A stretch of 9,819 nt of DNA from Acidobacteriota bacterium (GTDB lineage: Bacteria > Acidobacteriota > Thermoanaerobaculia > UBA5066). This document shows positions 1-6,746 of this stretch, piece after piece. The position numbers and the translations under genes are program-made. The first letter of the stretch is position 1. Each line of letters begins with the position of its first letter. The notes under the pieces are model-generated. The model was not told the origin of the DNA, did not search any database, and saw nothing but the letters and a program-made list of their open reading frames with translations. The stretch covers positions 1 to 9,819 of the forward strand of contig JAEUQS010000424.1 in assembly GCA_016789625.1 (NCBI GenBank), given 5' to 3'.

Positions 1-144
1 CTCCTCGTTCTGATCGGCCGCACCGAGGTGCCGTTCGGAGTCTTTCTCGCGATCGGCGGCGTGCTCGCGTTCGCGCTGGGCCGGGCCATCCTCCTGCACC
101 TCTTCGGAGGGCTCCTTCCGCTTCCCGCGGGCCTCCTTCCGTGA
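1..144 (+). CDS. pilD: Prepilin peptidase (type IV leader peptidase), C-terminal fragment
   Basis: This is the last 47 codons of a gene that begins before the window, read in frame 1 and ending at TGA 142-144. The visible part holds the motif EVPFGVFLAIGGVLAF followed by a hydrophobic helix. That matches the end of A24-family prepilin peptidases, where a (E/I)PFGPFLALG-like motif leads into the last membrane span. The enzyme is an inner-membrane aspartyl protease that cleaves class III leaders after Gly and commonly N-methylates the new first residue. Its likely substrates are encoded in this same window (minor pilins from 5893 onward). The two catalytic aspartates lie upstream and cannot be seen. 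The stop overlaps the next ATG (ATGA), so the kinase gene is probably translationally coupled to it. The assignment rests on one short motif plus the pilus context. Confidence 0.72.
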   Translation, partial: LLVLIGRTEVPFGVFLAIGGVLAFALGRAILLHLFGGLLPLPAGLLP

Positions 145-2021
145 TGGCCGAGTCCCCTTCGGCCGGACGCTTCGAGACGCAGGTTCAACGGCGGTTGCTC
201 GGCGGGCTCTTCTTCGGTCTGTTTCTGTCGGCGCTCTCCCTCATCGTGCTGCAGAACATGACGCGGTGGGCCGTGCGGGAACGGGAGCGAGCCGTGGTGG
301 CGCAGACCCAGGCGATTCTGGAGCACGTGTCGGCGCAGCCGGACGCGGCGGCCGCGCTCACCGAGGATCGCGCGACCGCGCGGCTCCTCTGGGCGTTTCC
401 GGCCCGCTGGGCGGCCCTCTACGGAGAGGCTGGCGCCCGGATCGCTCAGGCGTCGACCCTTTCGGCCGCGGCGCTTTCTCCCGGGCGCGACGTGGGTCCC
501 TGGCCGCCGGCGGGGGACGTGTCCCTCGTCGACGCAACGGGCGCCGAACCACCGTCGCTCATCGTGAGGGGCACTCTGGTCTCCGGGAGAAAGTTCCTGG
601 TGGTCGCGTTCGACGGCGAGCCGGTCGTCTGGGCGCGGCGCACGGTGATGGGTCTGGCGTGGTTCCTCGTCGCGGCCGCGGCGACGCTGGTGGTCCTCGG
701 CCTCCTCTTCCTGAGGCGCCTGCTGCGGCCCATCGAGGCTCTCACGGAGGCCGCTCGGGACGCGGGCGAGGTCGTTCCGCTTTCTTCGACGCCGTTCGAG
801 CGCTGGGCGCGGGACGAGATGGACCATGCCGTCCAGACCTTCACGCGGACGATCCACGAGCTCCGGAAGAGCTCGGCCGAGCTCGACGTGCTGAGGCGCC
901 GGGAGAAGGAACGGGCCGACGTCCTGGAGGTCACGGCCTCGACCCTCGTCCGCTCTCATCCGGGAGGGCTGCTCGTGGTGGCGGAGGACGGCCGGCTGTC
1001 CGAGCTCAACGAGAACGCCCGCCTCCTGCTGGGCGTGCCGAAAGGGGCCGAGGGGCGGCCCGCGCGTGAAGTGTTCGAGAGCGTTCCCGAGCTCGTGGAG
1101 GCTCTCGCCCGGGCCTCCCGCGGTGAGCCCTCGCTCGCGATCGAGCTGTCCACGGCGGGCGCCGAAGGATCCCGGGCGCTGGCCGTCACGGCCGTTCCGA
1201 TCGCCGAGAGCGAAGGCAAAGCTCTCGGGACGATCGCGTTCCTCGAGGACCGTACGGACACGAACCGCCTCCAGCGCGAGCTCTCGACGCGGAGGGAGCT
1301 GGCCGCTCTCGGCGAGATGTCGGCCGGGATCGCGCACGAGTTCCGCAACGCGACGGCGACGATCCTCGGCTACGCGCGCCTCGCGGCGACGAGCGAGGAC
1401 CCGACGGCCCGGGCCCGGCATCTGGCCGGCGTGAGCAGCGAGGCGCGGCACATCGCGAAGGTGACGGGGGACTTCCTGCTGTTCGCGCGGCCCGAGCGGC
1501 TGGAGCGTTCCCACGTCGATCTCGCGGCCCTCGTGGCCGAGGTGGTCGAGGAGGAGCGGTTGCTTTCCCCGGCCGTCGTGCTCGGCGCCACCGGGGTGTT
1601 CCAGCCGGCGCTCGTCGACGCGGCGCTCTTCCGTCGCGCTCTCGTGAACCTCCTGCGCAACGCCGCCGAGGCTCCGCGGCCCGCCGGCCGCGAGGGGCGC
1701 GTGCTCGTGAGAGGGCTCGAGGGGGACGACGGCGCCGAGGGATTCGTGAAGATCTCCGTCGAGGACGACGGCGAGGGGGTGCCCGAGACCGAGGCCGCGA
1801 AGATCTTCGTGCCGTTCTACTCGACACGGGCGTCGGGCACGGGACTGGGCCTCGCGCTCGTGGCGAAGATCATGGCGCTCCACGGTGGAACGGTCTCGGT
1901 CGAGCGCTCGGCGGAGCTCCTGGGGGCGCGCTTCGTTCTCACCCTGCCCCGGACGAGCCTGGAGGAATCGAGCTTGCCCGCAGTGACCCGGAGCGGGATC
2001 CGGATCACGCCGATCAGGTAA
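144..2021 (+). CDS. Membrane sensor histidine kinase, NtrB/PilS-like (HAMP-PAS-HisKA-HATPase)
   Basis: A 625-residue sensor kinase. An N-terminal membrane helix (about 18-38) is followed by a roughly 125-residue extracytoplasmic region and a second helix (about 168-190). A HAMP-like linker comes next (RRLLRPIEAL), then a predicted coiled coil (240-260) and a PAS-like domain (about 262-370, with GGLLVVAEDGRLSELN). The HisKA domain carries the H box GIAHEFRNA with phospho-acceptor His398. The ATP-binding domain shows the N box NLLRNAAEA (502-510), G1 DDGEGVP (541-547), F box FVPFYS and G2 GTGLGLAL (565-572), so the catalytic set is complete. The usual proline after HE-RN is alanine here. A tail of about 23 residues follows the catalytic domain. 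ATG 144 overlaps the pilD stop; GTG 141 is possible but less likely, and no good Shine-Dalgarno is seen, consistent with coupling. Beside pilD it could act like PilS on a sigma-54 activator, but no response regulator is in the window, so that pairing is inferred. Confidence 0.9.
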   Translation: MAESPSAGRFETQVQRRLLGGLFFGLFLSALSLIVLQNMTRWAVRERERAVVAQTQAILEHVSAQPDAAAALTEDRATARLLWAFPARWAALYGEAGARIAQASTLSAAALSPGRDVGPWPPAGDVSLVDATGAEPPSLIVRGTLVSGRKFLVVAFDGEPVVWARRTVMGLAWFLVAAAATLVVLGLLFLRRLLRPIEALTEAARDAGEVVPLSSTPFERWARDEMDHAVQTFTRTIHELRKSSAELDVLRRREKERADVLEVTASTLVRSHPGGLLVVAEDGRLSELNENARLLLGVPKGAEGRPAREVFESVPELVEALARASRGEPSLAIELSTAGAEGSRALAVTAVPIAESEGKALGTIAFLEDRTDTNRLQRELSTRRELAALGEMSAGIAHEFRNATATILGYARLAATSEDPTARARHLAGVSSEARHIAKVTGDFLLFARPERLERSHVDLAALVAEVVEEERLLSPAVVLGATGVFQPALVDAALFRRALVNLLRNAAEAPRPAGREGRVLVRGLEGDDGAEGFVKISVEDDGEGVPETEAAKIFVPFYSTRASGTGLGLALVAKIMALHGGTVSVERSAELLGARFVLTLPRTSLEESSLPAVTRSGIRITPIR

Positions 2022-2023
2022 TC

Positions 2024-2050
2024 ATCCCGGGGGTTTCTCGATCCCCCCGG
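2024..2050. repeat. Direct repeat copy 1 of 2 in the convergent gap
   Basis: This copy and the one at 2072-2097 share a 20-base core (atcccggg, then g or a, then gtttctcgatc) with one mismatch, followed by a C run of six here and five there and then GG. The period is 48 bases. Both copies fit inside the 80-base gap between the stop codons of the convergent kinase and pilT genes. Each copy is itself a rough inverted repeat (CCGGG to the left, CCCGG to the right). It may be a duplicated terminator-like element or a member of a dispersed intergenic repeat family; only two copies are visible here. Confidence 0.75.
2027..2050. terminator. Candidate bidirectional terminator hairpin between convergent genes
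   Basis: Within repeat copy 1, CCGGGGG at 2027-2033 is perfectly complementary to CCCCCGG at 2044-2050, giving a 7-bp all-GC stem with a 10-base loop. It lies just after the kinase stop on the plus strand and about 50 bases past the pilT stop on the minus strand, where terminators for both would be expected. Neither side carries a run of T after the stem, so it is not a classical intrinsic terminator. It could instead act as a transcript-end stabiliser or a Rho-assisted pause site. Confidence 0.4.
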
Positions 2051-2071
2051 ACCCCCCACCGGGGAAGAGTG

Positions 2072-2097
2072 ATCCCGGGAGTTTCTCGATCCCCCGG
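2072..2097. repeat. Direct repeat copy 2 of 2 in the convergent gap
   Basis: Second copy of the element at 2024-2050, differing by one substitution in the core and one C fewer in the C run. It ends five bases before the pilT stop codon (2104-2102 on the minus strand). Its hairpin is weaker than that of copy 1 because the G run is interrupted by an A (cccgggag). Confidence 0.75.
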
Positions 2098-2101
2098 TGC
2101 C

Positions 2102-3232
2102 TTACGGGTTGGCGGCTTTCTCCGCCCGGGCGGCGACCTTCCGCTTCTCGACGACGTTCTTGAACTGGTCCTTGTCGAGCGCCTTCTCGAACGCCTCCTC
2201 GAACTCGACCGTCTCGGCGACGACGAGGTCGGCCAGGTACTGGTCCATCGCCACCATTCCCTGTGACTTTCCCATCTGGATCATCGAGTTGATCGTGGCC
2301 GTCTTGCCCTCGCGGATCGCGTTGGAGAGAGCGGCGCTGCCGCGCAGCACCTCGAACGCCGGGACCCGCCCGCGCCCCTTCTTCTTGAGGAGCACCTGCG
2401 CGACGACGCCCTTCAGCGTCTCGGCGAGCACGGTGCGCACCTGATCCTGCTCCTCGGAGGGAAAGCCGTCGATGAGGCGGTCCACGGCCTTCGCGGCGGA
2501 GTTGGTGTGGAGCGTTCCGAAGACGAGAAGGCCGGTCTCGGCGGCCTGGAGAGCCATGGTCATCGTCTCGAGGTCCCGGAGCTCGCCGACGAGGAGGACG
2601 TCGGGATCCTCGCGGAGCGCGGCCTTGACCGCGGCCGCGAAGTTCATCGTGTCGAAGCCCACCTCGCGGTGCGTCATGATCGCCTTGTTCGAGACGTGCA
2701 TGAACTCGACCGGATCCTCCACGGTCACCACGTGGAGCGCGCGGTTGCGGTTGATCCAGTCGAGGAGCGCCGCCAGCGTGGTGGACTTTCCGGAGCCCGT
2801 GGGTCCGGTCACGAGCACGAGGCCTCGCTGGATGCGCCCGACGCTCGCGACGATGGGCGGCATGCCGAGCTCCTCGATGGTGAGCACGCGGGGCGGGATC
2901 ATCCGGAGCACGGCCGCCGCACCGTTCTCCTGCCGGAAGAGGTTCACGCGGAACCGGGCCCGGTCTCCCATCGCGTAAGCGAAGTCCGTGTCGCCCTTGG
3001 CCGACCAGTCGTCCCAGAGCTTCGGCGGCGCGATGGGCCGGATCAGGTTCTCGTACTCGTGCTCGGTGAGCGTCCGCCATTTGACGCGCTCGATGTCCCC
3101 ATCCGTGCGGATCATGGGCGGAGAGCCCACGGCGAGGTGGAGGTCGGAGGCCTTCTTGTCGAGCACGATGCGCAGCAGCGCGTCGATGCGCCGCTGGCCG
3201 GGCGCCGAGGAGAGACCGGAGGGGGTCGTCAT
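2102..3232 (-). CDS. pilT: PilT-family type IV pilus retraction ATPase
   Basis: A 376-residue secretion-superfamily ATPase of typical PilT length. The N-terminal PAS-like domain (about 10-115) contains the PilT signature ASDLHLAVGSPPMIRTDG. The RecA-like core shows Walker A GPTGSGKST (143-151), the Asp box VTVEDPVEF (Glu172, Asp173), Walker B DPDVLLVGELRD (Glu217) and the His box TLHTN (His242). The C-terminal segment NAIREGKT (304-311) corresponds to the AIRNLIRE region needed for retraction in characterised PilT proteins, though it is divergent here. The hexamer would act on the cytoplasmic face of the inner membrane to drive pilus disassembly with PilC. ATG at 3232 overlaps the stop of the upstream HEAT-PilT gene by four bases (ATGA), indicating coupled translation, and is preceded by only a weak GCAGG. 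No PilB or PilC lies in the window. PilU is an alternative name, but the architecture is closer to PilT. Confidence 0.94.
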   Translation of the reverse strand: MTTPSGLSSAPGQRRIDALLRIVLDKKASDLHLAVGSPPMIRTDGDIERVKWRTLTEHEYENLIRPIAPPKLWDDWSAKGDTDFAYAMGDRARFRVNLFRQENGAAAVLRMIPPRVLTIEELGMPPIVASVGRIQRGLVLVTGPTGSGKSTTLAALLDWINRNRALHVVTVEDPVEFMHVSNKAIMTHREVGFDTMNFAAAVKAALREDPDVLLVGELRDLETMTMALQAAETGLLVFGTLHTNSAAKAVDRLIDGFPSEEQDQVRTVLAETLKGVVAQVLLKKKGRGRVPAFEVLRGSAALSNAIREGKTATINSMIQMGKSQGMVAMDQYLADLVVAETVEFEEAFEKALDKDQFKNVVEKRKVAARAEKAANP

Positions 3233-5763
3233 GCGAGGGCCTGCCTTTCTTCGGCGACGAGCTTCTCGAACGGCTCCTTCTTGGTGGCGCGATCGAGAGC
3301 GGCCTCGGGATCGACCTTGCCCTCCTCCACGAGCCTCAGGAGGGCCTGATCCATCGTGTTCATGCCGGACATCTGGCCCGTCTGGAGGGCCGAGGGCAGC
3401 TGGAACGTCTTGCCCTCGCGGATGAGAGCGGCGACGTTCTGCGTGCCCCGGAGGATCTCGAACGCGGCGACGCGGCCTTTTCCGCCACGGCGCGGCAGGA
3501 GCGCCTGCGAGACGACGGCCTTGAGGGAGTCCGCGATCATGGTTCGGATCTGACCCTGCTGACCCGGCGGGAACACGTTGATGACGCGGTCGATCGTCCC
3601 GGGCGCGTTCGTGGTGTGAAGCGTTCCGAAGACGAGGTGGCCGGTCTCGGAGGCCGAGATCGCGAGCGAGATCGTCTCGAGGTCGCGCATCTCGCCGATC
3701 ATGATCACGTCGGGATCCTCGCGGAGCGCCGCTTTGAGCGCGCGAGCGAACGATGCGGTGTGGTGGGGCACCTGCCGCTGGTTGACGAGGCTCTCTTTGT
3801 TGGCGTGCACGAACTCGACCGGATCCTCGACGGTGATGATGTGCCCCTTGCGCTGCTCGTTGCAGCGGTCGACGAGCGCGGCGAGCGTGGTGGACTTGCC
3901 GCAGCCCGCGGGCCCCGTCACGAGAACGAGGCCCTGCGTGAACCGGGTGACGTCCCACACGGATTCGGGGAGCCCCAGCTCGCGGAGCGACGGGAGATGC
4001 TTCGGGATGAGCCGGAAGGCTGCATCCAGCCCGGCGCGCTGCCAGAAGAAGTTGGCCCGGAAACGGCCGAGACCCTCGATCTTGAGACAGGAGTCGATCT
4101 GGCGGTCCTTCTGCAGGCGATCCCATTCCTCCGCCGTCAGGACCTCTTTGCAGAGCGCCTGGGCCTTATCGCGGGTCATCACGGGTCCCGGGATCGGGAG
4201 CAGGTCGCCGTCGACACGGCGATGCGGCACGAACCCCGTCGCGAGGTGGAAGTCGGACCCCCCGCGGGCCATGGTGTCCCTCAGGTAGTCGACGAGCCGC
4301 GGATTCGGGTGCTGGGTGAAGTCGATGGGCTCGGGGGCCGCGACCACCGACGGGAGCGCGGCCTCCGCCGCGGCGCCCTGCAGCCGGCCCACCAACCGTC
4401 CCGCCTTCTCGCGCACGAGGGGGTCGATCGCCGTGTGCGCCGCGACCTTTCCCAGCTGGGCGCCCACCGCGGGAATGAGGTCGGGCACCTTGCGGGCGAG
4501 CTGGGCGAGAGCGTCGAGGATCTCCACCTGATCGTCGGGGCGCCCGTTCGCCGCCTTGAAGGCCTCGAACAGCGGCCCCGCCGCGCGCCGGTCGCCGAGG
4601 TCGGCGAGCGCCGCCGCCGCGGTGAGGAAGAGGTCGGGATCCCGCAGGAGGGCGCTGATCTCGCGCGCGACGTCGTCGTTTCCGCCGCCGAACCTCCCGA
4701 GGCCCTCGATGGAGCGGTGGTGGATCCACCAGTCGGTCTCGGTGCGCAGGAGGTGCATCCACGCGGGCACGCCTCGCGCGTCGTTGATGACGAGCGCCAT
4801 CTCCTTGGCCCCCGCGGCCACGGCGGGGTCCGGGTTCGAGATCTGCTGCAGCAGCAGCGGCAGGAAGTTGGGCATGTACTGGCCCGCCGCCTCGAGCGCG
4901 CGGTCGCGCACCCAGACGTAGGCCCCGTTGAACTGCACGAGAAACCGGGTCACGAGCGCCTGAGGCGGCACCATCGCGAGGAGGCCCGCGGCCCCGGCCC
5001 TTACGACCGGGTTCGCGTCGGCGAGGAGCGGGAGGATGTCGTCCGTGTGGTCCGTCTTCGCGAGGGCGATGAGCCTCTTGAGGGTCGCGAACGCGGCCTC
5101 CGCGATGCGCCCGCCGCCGGAGCGGGCAACCTGCAGAACGGCGGGGATGAGATTCTCGGTGGGGTTCTTCTCGAGAACCCCGAGGGCCCCGAGCCGCAGC
5201 TCCTCGTTCTCGTCGGAGAGGAGCGGCAGGGCGAGCCCGGAGACCCTTTCGGCAGGACCCTTGAAGCCCCCGTCGGCGAGCGCCTTCAGAGCGCGCGCGC
5301 GGAGCTGGGGACCGCCGTCCATGAGGGACCTGCGGAAGACCCTGTAGGAGACGTCGGGCGGCAGGTCCTTCGCGACGTCGAGACACGCCACGAGGACGAA
5401 GTCGTCGCCGCCCTCGGAGAGCTCGGCGACGACGCGCGGGAAGTCCGCGCCTGCCAGCTCCTGGATGAAACGCTGGACGCCGCGCCGCTGGGCCTCGGAG
5501 CGGGTTCTCAGGAGCGGGGTCAGAGCGGCGAGGACCTGCTTCTGCTCCGGGTAGCGCTTCAGGAGGGCCATGGCCGCCTGGCGGAGCTCCGGAGCCGGAT
5601 CGGCCGCCGCCCAGGCCACGTGCTCGGGCTCGTACTCCGTGAGCGCGACGAACTTGTCCAGGAGGGCCTTCTTCTGGGCTTCGCTCGTGAACTGCTTCGC
5701 CTTCAGCTGGGTCACGACCTGGGGTTCGTTGTGAAGACGTTCCCTGAGCTTGTCGAGTACCAC
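3229..5763 (-). CDS. HEAT-repeat domain fused to a PilT/PilU-type pilus ATPase
   Basis: An 844-residue protein, more than twice the usual PilT length. Residues 1 to about 465 are helical repeats with the HEAT/ARM pattern: LRQAAMALLKRYPEQ (60-74), LRARALKALAD (154-164), LRLGALGVLEKNPTENLIPA (189-208), VVRAGAAGLLAMVP (253-266), VRDRALEAAGQYMPNFLPLL (285-304), HHRSIEGLGRFG (348-359) and VEILDALAQLARKVPDLIP (413-431). After an Ala/Pro linker (465-485), residues 486-844 form a full PilT module. It has the PAS-like SDFHLATGFVPHRRVDG, Walker A GPAGCGKST (617-625), Asp box ITVEDPVEF (643-651), Walker B DPDVIMIGEMRD (683-694), His716 in TLHTT, and IREGKT (781-786). All catalytic positions are kept. 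The start is GTG 5763, supported by AAGGAGG five bases upstream. It is the first gene of a coupled pair with pilT. HEAT solenoids usually bind proteins, so a docking or regulatory role for the N-terminal half is inferred. There is no signal peptide or membrane span, so it should be cytoplasmic. Confidence 0.92.
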   Translation of the reverse strand: MVLDKLRERLHNEPQVVTQLKAKQFTSEAQKKALLDKFVALTEYEPEHVAWAAADPAPELRQAAMALLKRYPEQKQVLAALTPLLRTRSEAQRRGVQRFIQELAGADFPRVVAELSEGGDDFVLVACLDVAKDLPPDVSYRVFRRSLMDGGPQLRARALKALADGGFKGPAERVSGLALPLLSDENEELRLGALGVLEKNPTENLIPAVLQVARSGGGRIAEAAFATLKRLIALAKTDHTDDILPLLADANPVVRAGAAGLLAMVPPQALVTRFLVQFNGAYVWVRDRALEAAGQYMPNFLPLLLQQISNPDPAVAAGAKEMALVINDARGVPAWMHLLRTETDWWIHHRSIEGLGRFGGGNDDVAREISALLRDPDLFLTAAAALADLGDRRAAGPLFEAFKAANGRPDDQVEILDALAQLARKVPDLIPAVGAQLGKVAAHTAIDPLVREKAGRLVGRLQGAAAEAALPSVVAAPEPIDFTQHPNPRLVDYLRDTMARGGSDFHLATGFVPHRRVDGDLLPIPGPVMTRDKAQALCKEVLTAEEWDRLQKDRQIDSCLKIEGLGRFRANFFWQRAGLDAAFRLIPKHLPSLRELGLPESVWDVTRFTQGLVLVTGPAGCGKSTTLAALVDRCNEQRKGHIITVEDPVEFVHANKESLVNQRQVPHHTASFARALKAALREDPDVIMIGEMRDLETISLAISASETGHLVFGTLHTTNAPGTIDRVINVFPPGQQGQIRTMIADSLKAVVSQALLPRRGGKGRVAAFEILRGTQNVAALIREGKTFQLPSALQTGQMSGMNTMDQALLRLVEEGKVDPEAALDRATKKEPFEKLVAEERQALA

Positions 5764-5768
5764 GGAGG

Positions 5769-5775
5769 CCTCCTT
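5769..5775 (-). promoter_or_regulatory. Ribosome binding site of the HEAT-PilT gene
   Basis: On the minus strand this reads AAGGAGG, five bases before GTG 5763. It is a near-perfect Shine-Dalgarno and decides the GTG start, since no ATG is nearby in frame. Confidence 0.75.
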
Positions 5776-5880
5776 CGCACGGCAGGGGGGAGAGCGCTAT
5801 GCTAAACGAGAAAAGCGGTTCGTCTCGTGTTACGAAAGGTGACGCTCCGCGCGCGGCCGGCACCCGCGTATCGCAGCGCT

Positions 5881-5886
5881 TGGAGG
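5881..5886 (+). promoter_or_regulatory. Ribosome binding site deciding the FimT-like start
   Basis: TGGAGG lies six bases before ATG 5893, giving ideal spacing. The later in-frame ATGs at 5947, 5962 and 5965 have no comparable site. This favours the 5893 start even though it gives an unusually long 46-residue prepilin leader. Confidence 0.55.
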
Positions 5887-5892
5887 TCGAAG

Positions 5893-6732
5893 ATGCTCAT
5901 TCGAAGGTACTTGGCACTCCCGGGCGGACTCCGGCACGGGCCTCGCATGGTTGAAGACGCCATGATGCGTTCCGCGCTCCCAGCAACTGCTCCGCCGCGC
6001 GCCTCGAGCTTCCGCCGCCCCCGCCGCGGCTTCACGCTCATCGAGCTCCTGGTGACCTGCGCGCTCATCGCGCTGGCGGCGCTCATCGGGCTCATCGAGG
6101 TTCAAAAGGCGTTCAAGAAGCAGCGGCTCGTGGCCTCCGCGCAGAACGTCGAGCAGTTCGCGAAGCGGGCCTATCAGCTCATGCAGGAGCGCAACGCCCT
6201 GCAATTCCTCTATCTCGCTCCCTACGATGCCACTCTCGGCACGCCCCTCCTGATCGTCGAAGACCGAAACGGGAACGGCTTTCCCGACAAGGTCACCGAA
6301 GTCGACACTACGCTCGCCGGCGCCGCCGACTCGGATGGCGTGACCCGCCAGCGTATGTACGTCATCCCCACGGGCGTGGACCCGTTGGGCTCTCCTCGCG
6401 ACATCTCGCTGTCGCAGGTCAACGTCGACCAGGTCCAGAGCCTGAACTGGTCCTACTACGACTCCTCCAACCCGCCCGCATCGGCCGGACCCGTCTCGAA
6501 CGTCCAGCCTCGCTGGATCCGCTGCGACTTCGTGGGGCGCACGGCCAACGACAACTGCGGGATGACCTCCTCGTCCGGCACTCCGGTCTGCCGGCTCGGG
6601 ATGCAGCTTCCCGCCCCCGCCACCCTCGTCCTCACGCACCGCGACATGGTCGGCGGAACCCTCACCCCGTCCCGCGTCCACACCATCAACGTGAGCCCGG
6701 CCTGGAGCGTCTACGCGACGCGCACGCCGTAA
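5893..6732 (+). CDS. GspH/FimT-like minor pilin (FimU position)
   Basis: A 279-residue prepilin with the class III motif RRPRRG/FTLIELLV: cleavage after Gly46, Phe at +1 and Glu at +5 (residue 51), followed by a hydrophobic helix to about residue 68. After removal of the leader, the helix anchors the protein in the inner membrane until it joins the pilus. DRNGNGFPD (124-132) matches the D-x-N-G-x-G-x-x-D segment common in GspH/FimT domains. Three cysteines (211, 222, 233) lie in the C-terminal half and may form disulfides. It is the first gene of the minor-pilin operon, where FimT or FimU is expected, and probably initiates or caps the pseudopilus tip complex. ATG 5893 has a good Shine-Dalgarno but gives a long leader; ATG 5962 would leave a more ordinary 23-residue leader, and third-position GC is lower before it. 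FimT, FimU and GspH cannot be told apart from the sequence alone. Confidence 0.88.
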   Translation: MLIRRYLALPGGLRHGPRMVEDAMMRSALPATAPPRASSFRRPRRGFTLIELLVTCALIALAALIGLIEVQKAFKKQRLVASAQNVEQFAKRAYQLMQERNALQFLYLAPYDATLGTPLLIVEDRNGNGFPDKVTEVDTTLAGAADSDGVTRQRMYVIPTGVDPLGSPRDISLSQVNVDQVQSLNWSYYDSSNPPASAGPVSNVQPRWIRCDFVGRTANDNCGMTSSSGTPVCRLGMQLPAPATLVLTHRDMVGGTLTPSRVHTINVSPAWSVYATRTP

Positions 6733-6746
6733 TGAGAGGTTTGCCG

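Larger units (their letters stand above)
5764..5892. promoter_or_regulatory. Divergent control region between HEAT-PilT/pilT and the minor-pilin operon
   Basis: These 129 bases separate two divergent pilus transcription units, so promoters for both should lie here. On the plus strand, TTCGCA (5774-5779), an 18-base spacer and TATGCT (5798-5803) form a weak sigma-70-like pair. An inverted repeat, ACGAGA (5806-5811) and TCTCGT (5823-5828) with an 11-base spacer, sits just downstream and could be an operator or part of a leader. The local base composition is richer in A/T (ctatgctaaacgagaaaag) than the surrounding genes, as expected of a promoter. No convincing minus-strand promoter or sigma-54 site was found. 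Confidence 0.4.

Noticed and set aside
2069..2266. A small plus-strand open frame over the pilT 3-prime end
   Set aside because: It is antisense to conserved PilT sequence and carries no motif of its own; Leu/Asp/Glu-rich shadow translation.
3233..4126. Possible N-terminal extension of PilT in its own frame (open upstream to 4126)
   Set aside because: The extension is Arg/Gly/Pro-rich shadow sequence over the HEAT-PilT ATPase. The PilT N-terminus MTTPSGLSS aligns with the normal family start and has the ATGA overlap.
3616..5805. A 729-codon open frame on the plus strand opposite the HEAT-PilT gene
   Set aside because: It mirrors the codon pattern of the real gene, is dominated by Arg, Glu, Gly and Val with no domain motif, and the opposite strand encodes a protein with complete ATPase motifs. 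It is a shadow frame of a high-GC gene.
4166..5863. A 565-codon open frame on the minus strand in another frame over HEAT-PilT
   Set aside because: Its translation is low-complexity Arg/Gly/Ala/Pro with no recognisable motif, and it overlaps the well-supported gene along nearly its whole length.
5827..5892. Earlier GTG start (5827) for the FimT-like gene
   Set aside because: It would make the prepilin leader 68 residues long and has no Shine-Dalgarno; the TGGAGG at 5881 points to 5893.
5912..5926. TGGCAC followed by GC, resembling a sigma-54 promoter for the pilin operon
   Set aside because: The -24 half is exact, but GG and GC are 9 rather than 10 bases apart and no TTGC-like -12 element is present. 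It also lies inside the probable reading frame.
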